Assembly: GCA_028819675.1 (NCBI GenBank)
Contig: JAPPKT010000640.1
Location: forward strand, 1 to 24,596
Source: Caldilineaceae bacterium
Lineage (GTDB): Bacteria; Chloroflexota; Anaerolineae; Caldilineales; Caldilineaceae
DNA length: 24,596 bases
Reading direction: 5' to 3'
Numbering within the stretch: position 1 is the stretch's first letter; the number at the start of each line of letters is the position of its first letter. Under the pieces are notes generated by a model. The model saw nothing but the letters and a program-made list of their open reading frames with translations, searched no databases and was not told where the DNA came from. This document shows positions 21,543 through 24,596 of the stretch, one piece after another. Both the position numbers and the translations under genes were made by a program.

Positions 21543-22343
21543 ATGCTCACGCAACAACAGATCGACTTCTATCACGAGCACGGCTTTTTGCGCATTCCGC
21601 GCGTCTTTACCCCTGAAGAGACGGCGGAGCTTTCCGACGACCTGGACCGCCTGGTCGAAGACTGGGCCTTTACCAACCCCGGCTGGTCCGGTCCCTGGCG
21701 TCAAGCCTACATGGACCCGGAAACCGAAAGGAAGTCCAAGCTGACTGCGATGCAAGACCTGCACTACTACTCGGTAGCGTGGATGCAGGCGGCGACGAAT
21801 CCCAAGCTCGCTGAGGCACTGAGCGACTTACTGGGCCCCAATGTAGAATTGCACCATACCACCCTCCACATTAAGCCTCCGCAGACAGGCCATCCCTTCC
21901 CTCTACACCAGGACAACCCATTCTATCCTCATCAGGACGGCCGCTTCATAGACGTCCTGGTACACCTGGACGACACCTGTCATGAAAACGGGGAAATCCG
22001 CTTCGTGGATGGCTCGCACAAGATGGGCCACCTGGAACATATCACCGAGACCGAGGACGGGCCCTGCTCGCCTCATTTGCCCACCGACAAATTTTACCTC
22101 GAAGATACCGTGGCCGTTCCGGCAGAGGCCGGGGATGTAGTCGTCTTCTGCATCGATACGATTCACGGCTCCTACATCAACCAGACAAAGAAGCCCCGCC
22201 GGCTCGTGCGCATGGGGTATCGAGATCCGCAGAATCGCGAGGTTGCCGGGCAGAGAGTTGAACGGGCAGGGTTGATCGTAAGCGGCTACCGCGAGCGCAA
22301 AGAGGGCGATGAACTGTGGCCGACGAAGGCCGCCAACACATAG
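21543..22343 (+). CDS. Phytanoyl-CoA dioxygenase (PhyH) family protein, tandem copy 2
   Basis: This 266-residue paralog of the preceding gene has the same iron ligands in the same positions (His122, Asp124 in LHQDNPFY; His208 in IDTIHGSYIN). ATG 21543 has AAAGGAGA seven bases upstream, exactly as in copy 1. The two proteins agree at about 85% of positions. Differences cluster near the start of the first helix (32-34), around residues 90-100, and most sharply at 233-240 (NREVAGQRVE in place of NRQEYGQSMG). The catalytic core is untouched, so both are probably active, perhaps with somewhat different substrates or expression. It is followed after 36 bases by a GMC oxidoreductase on the same strand, which suggests a shared pathway. 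Substrate unknown. Confidence 0.93.
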   Translation: MLTQQQIDFYHEHGFLRIPRVFTPEETAELSDDLDRLVEDWAFTNPGWSGPWRQAYMDPETERKSKLTAMQDLHYYSVAWMQAATNPKLAEALSDLLGPNVELHHTTLHIKPPQTGHPFPLHQDNPFYPHQDGRFIDVLVHLDDTCHENGEIRFVDGSHKMGHLEHITETEDGPCSPHLPTDKFYLEDTVAVPAEAGDVVVFCIDTIHGSYINQTKKPRRLVRMGYRDPQNREVAGQRVERAGLIVSGYRERKEGDELWPTKAANT

Positions 22344-22379
22344 TCCAGTGGGCCCCATACTCTGGAGAATCGTTTCAGC

Positions 22380-23909
22380 GTGATCTTTGATACTCTAGTC
22401 GTTGGCTCTGGGTCGGCGGGAAACATTCTTGCTTCCCGTTTGACGGAAGATTCAACTCGTCAATTGCTTCTCCTCGAGGCAGGCCCAGACTACACTTCAA
22501 CTGATGACTTGCCAGCCGACATTCGACTGGGCTATGGAACGACATCGGGAATTATCGCAGAGAGCCACGACTGGGGTTACACAGGGGTAGCTTCACCTCT
22601 GCGCGACGACATGCCGGTTCCCCGGGGCAAGCTGGTGGGCGGATCGAGCGCCGTGAATGCGCAGATACTCCTGCGCGGCATTCCAGAAGATTTCGCCGCA
22701 TGGGCCGAAATGGGGAACGACTGGTGGAGCTTCGAACAGGTTCTACCTTACTACTGCAAACTCGAGAACGACCACGATTTTGGTTCGGAGGCATTCCACG
22801 GCGACGACGGGCCCATCGGTGTGCGCCGATACCCTGAAGAAGAGTGGGGTCCAGATCAACGGGCCTGGGCCGAAGCCTGCAGGCATGCCGGGTTCCCAGA
22901 GTGTCCGGACGCCAATCTCCCGGGTTCGACCGGTATAGGCCCCTATCCTCTCAACAACATAGCAGGTGTGCGCCAGAGTACTGCCGTGACTTACCTGGCT
23001 GCCGCCCGAAGCCGCCCCAATCTCCACATCGTGGCCGACTGCACGACGCGACGGCTCCTTCTGGAAAACGGAAGGGCCGTCGGTGTGGAGGTGGAATGCA
23101 ATGGTATTGTGGACAGGTTCTACGCAGAAGAGATTGTGCTCTGCGCGGGTGCGATTGGGACACCGCAGATTTTGATGCTTTCCGGTATCGGCCCGGCGCA
23201 ACACCTACAGGAAGTTGGAATAACTGTCATGCACCACCTTCCAGGTGTGGGAGGGAACCTACGCGACCACCCGACTGTAAACCTTAGCTGGAATCTGTTG
23301 TACAAGCCTACGGACCTCTTTCACTGGCATCAGGCCTGCTTGCGATACACAGCTACTGATTCGCATCTATACAATGATATGATTTTCTATGTCGGTGCTG
23401 TGCCGGGCTATGTGGGAGGCAGCGTAGATCATCTTTTCGTGCGCCCAACCCTCAACCTCGCAGTAGGGAATGGAGAGTTGCGTTTGCGCACTGACAGCAT
23501 CGGAGACCAGCCAGGGCTCAACTACCGGTATTTCGAGGAGCAGTTCGACCGCGAGCGCCAGCGGGAAGCCATCCGGCTCTGCACCGAACTGATAGAAGAG
23601 CACCCGGCATTTCGCGGCATCTGCGGAGGCGTCTTGGATGGACCGGGCGATGCGTTGCAGGATGACCATTCCTTGGACCGCTGGGTACTTGCCAACGCCG
23701 ACACGGGTCACCATAGTTCAAGTACCTGCAAAATGGGGCAGCCATCGGACCCAATGGCTGTTGCCGATCAGACCGGGCGGGTGTATGGAATCGATGGCCT
23801 TCGAGTCGTCGACGCCTCACTAATGCCGGACAGCGTGCGCGCAAACATTAACGCAACAGTAATGATGATCGCCGAAAAGATTGCTGCGGAGATGGCCGAA
23901 AAAAATTGA
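22380..23909 (+). CDS. GMC family flavin oxidoreductase (choline dehydrogenase-like)
   Basis: This 509-residue FAD enzyme of the glucose-methanol-choline family would oxidise an alcohol or sugar hydroxyl to the carbonyl. Translation starts at GTG 22380 with a rather distant GGAG; there is no better in-frame start. The FAD Rossmann motif is [15 protein letters not shown] with [13 protein letters not shown] signature 1 is [15 protein letters not shown], and signature 2 is [16 protein letters not shown]. The catalytic His is probably His445 ([11 protein letters not shown], where the usual motif is H-P-V-G-T-C-K-M-G). The second active-site position is an Asn within [14 protein letters not shown] (489-491). 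No signal peptide, so a cytoplasmic location is expected. It follows the two PhyH genes and precedes a 2-hydroxyacid dehydrogenase, suggesting stepwise oxidation of a shared substrate. Confidence 0.93.
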   Translation: MIFDTLVVGSGSAGNILASRLTEDSTRQLLLLEAGPDYTSTDDLPADIRLGYGTTSGIIAESHDWGYTGVASPLRDDMPVPRGKLVGGSSAVNAQILLRGIPEDFAAWAEMGNDWWSFEQVLPYYCKLENDHDFGSEAFHGDDGPIGVRRYPEEEWGPDQRAWAEACRHAGFPECPDANLPGSTGIGPYPLNNIAGVRQSTAVTYLAAARSRPNLHIVADCTTRRLLLENGRAVGVEVECNGIVDRFYAEEIVLCAGAIGTPQILMLSGIGPAQHLQEVGITVMHHLPGVGGNLRDHPTVNLSWNLLYKPTDLFHWHQACLRYTATDSHLYNDMIFYVGAVPGYVGGSVDHLFVRPTLNLAVGNGELRLRTDSIGDQPGLNYRYFEEQFDRERQREAIRLCTELIEEHPAFRGICGGVLDGPGDALQDDHSLDRWVLANADTGHHSSSTCKMGQPSDPMAVADQTGRVYGIDGLRVVDASLMPDSVRANINATVMMIAEKIAAEMAEKN

Positions 23910-24008
23910 GGGCTGCTGAGGGACTCTCGAAGGCCAGAAGGCAGTTGCCTGTCGCCTTGTTCGGACGCAAAAGTTCCATATCCAAAGAAACAGAATCGAG
24001 CTGAAGAC

Positions 24009-24596
24009 ATGACCTATCGTATTCTCATCACCGACTATGCGTGGCCAAATCTGGAAATAGAAAGGGAGGTCCTGTCTGCTGTTGGGGGCGAGATCATGGT
24101 TGCCGGAGAGGGTTCTCCCAGCGAGATCATCGCTCTTGCCCCGCAAGCAGACGCCATCCTGACATGTTGGAAGGATGTGCCGGCCGAGGCGCTGGATATC
24201 GCCCCCAACTGCAGCGTGGTCAGCCGCTATGGCATCGGGCTGGATAACATTCCTATCGGGCGCGCCACCGAACTAGGCATGTTGGTGACCAATGTTCCTG
24301 ATTTCTGTTTGGAGGAGGTGTCCGACCACGTCATGGCACTCTTGCTGGCAACCGCGCGTCAACTCTTGCCACTGGCGCGGACGTCTGACCGCAGTGGATG
24401 GACCCGTGAAACGCCCCGCCCGATTCCGCGGGTGAGCGGCCAGACGCTGGGGCTTATCGGCTTTGGAAACATCGCCCGCGCCCTTGTTCCCAAGGCGCTG
24501 GGGTTCGGTCTACGGGTAATCGCGTTTACGCCGAGGCTTCGACCAGAAGACGCGCCGGACGGGGTTGAGGTGACCAACGACCTTGGGCAGATGCTT
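24009..24596 (+). CDS. D-isomer specific 2-hydroxyacid dehydrogenase (3' truncated)
   Basis: This is the N-terminal 196 residues of a D-2-hydroxyacid dehydrogenase resembling 3-phosphoglycerate dehydrogenase and CtBP-like enzymes, which reduce 2-keto acids or oxidise 2-hydroxyacids with NAD(H). It starts at ATG 24009; the ribosome-binding site is weak (GAGCTGAAG). The substrate-binding half is visible (SRYGIGLDNIPIGRATELGM; TNVPDFCLEEVSDHVMALLLA). The nucleotide-binding motif is G151-F-G-N-I-A156 (TLGLIGFGNIARALVPKA), and the strand RVIAFTPR follows. The catalytic Glu/His pair and the rest of the domain lie beyond the window. It is 99 bases after the GMC gene on the same strand. A role in converting 2-keto or 2-hydroxy acids from the same pathway is likely. 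Confidence 0.92.
   Translation, partial: MTYRILITDYAWPNLEIEREVLSAVGGEIMVAGEGSPSEIIALAPQADAILTCWKDVPAEALDIAPNCSVVSRYGIGLDNIPIGRATELGMLVTNVPDFCLEEVSDHVMALLLATARQLLPLARTSDRSGWTRETPRPIPRVSGQTLGLIGFGNIARALVPKALGFGLRVIAFTPRLRPEDAPDGVEVTNDLGQML

Overview
The window looks like chromosomal DNA of an uncultivated free-living or host-associated bacterium, most likely Chloroflexota (Caldilineae/Anaerolineae-like). This is inferred from the moderately GC-rich coding, the lipoprotein substrate-binding proteins whose lipobox Cys is followed by a long Ala/Glu/Pro-rich acidic linker, the beta-propeller fused to a sugar permease, and the density of phytanoyl-CoA-dioxygenase-like (PhyH), Gfo/Idh/MocA, TIM-barrel isomerase and sulfatase genes. 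No taxonomic marker gene is present, so the assignment is tentative. I found no rRNA, tRNA, CRISPR array, transposase, integrase or phage gene.

Layout. (1) 1-2654: the end of an oligopeptide-type ABC importer operon (ATPase C-terminus, a 63-residue two-helix membrane protein, a family-5 lipoprotein SBP), closed by a good hairpin terminator. (2) 2733-3572: a stand-alone PhyH dioxygenase, then a 634-base gap holding short tandem and inverted repeats and a promoter candidate. (3) 4207-12066: a six-gene unit: Gfo/Idh/MocA dehydrogenase, PhyH, family-1 sugar SBP, an unusual seven-bladed propeller-MalF fusion permease, a MalG permease, and a second, divergent Gfo/Idh/MocA protein. It has no ATPase of its own. 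(4) 12091-14655, minus strand: TIM-barrel epimerase and DinB-fold protein (probably one operon with a strong sigma70-like promoter), then a short MscS channel with its own promoter candidate. (5) 15213-20323, plus strand: an unrecognised 134-residue protein, a variant HisI, long-form HisG, a hydroxypyruvate-isomerase-like TIM barrel, a sulfatase and a nucleotidyltransferase. (6) 20618-24596: two tandem PhyH paralogs about 85% identical, a GMC flavin oxidoreductase, and a D-2-hydroxyacid dehydrogenase cut by the window end.

How the genes fit together (inference): uptake modules bring in oligopeptide-like and sugar-like solutes. Four PhyH oxygenases, two Gfo/Idh/MocA enzymes, a GMC oxidoreductase, two sugar-isomerase-fold TIM barrels, a sulfatase and a 2-hydroxyacid dehydrogenase would desulfate, oxidise and rearrange modified sugars or small glycosides into central metabolism. 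The HisI-HisG pair is a biosynthetic insert in this catabolic neighbourhood. The most unusual element is the sugar permease carrying an extracytoplasmic seven-bladed propeller.
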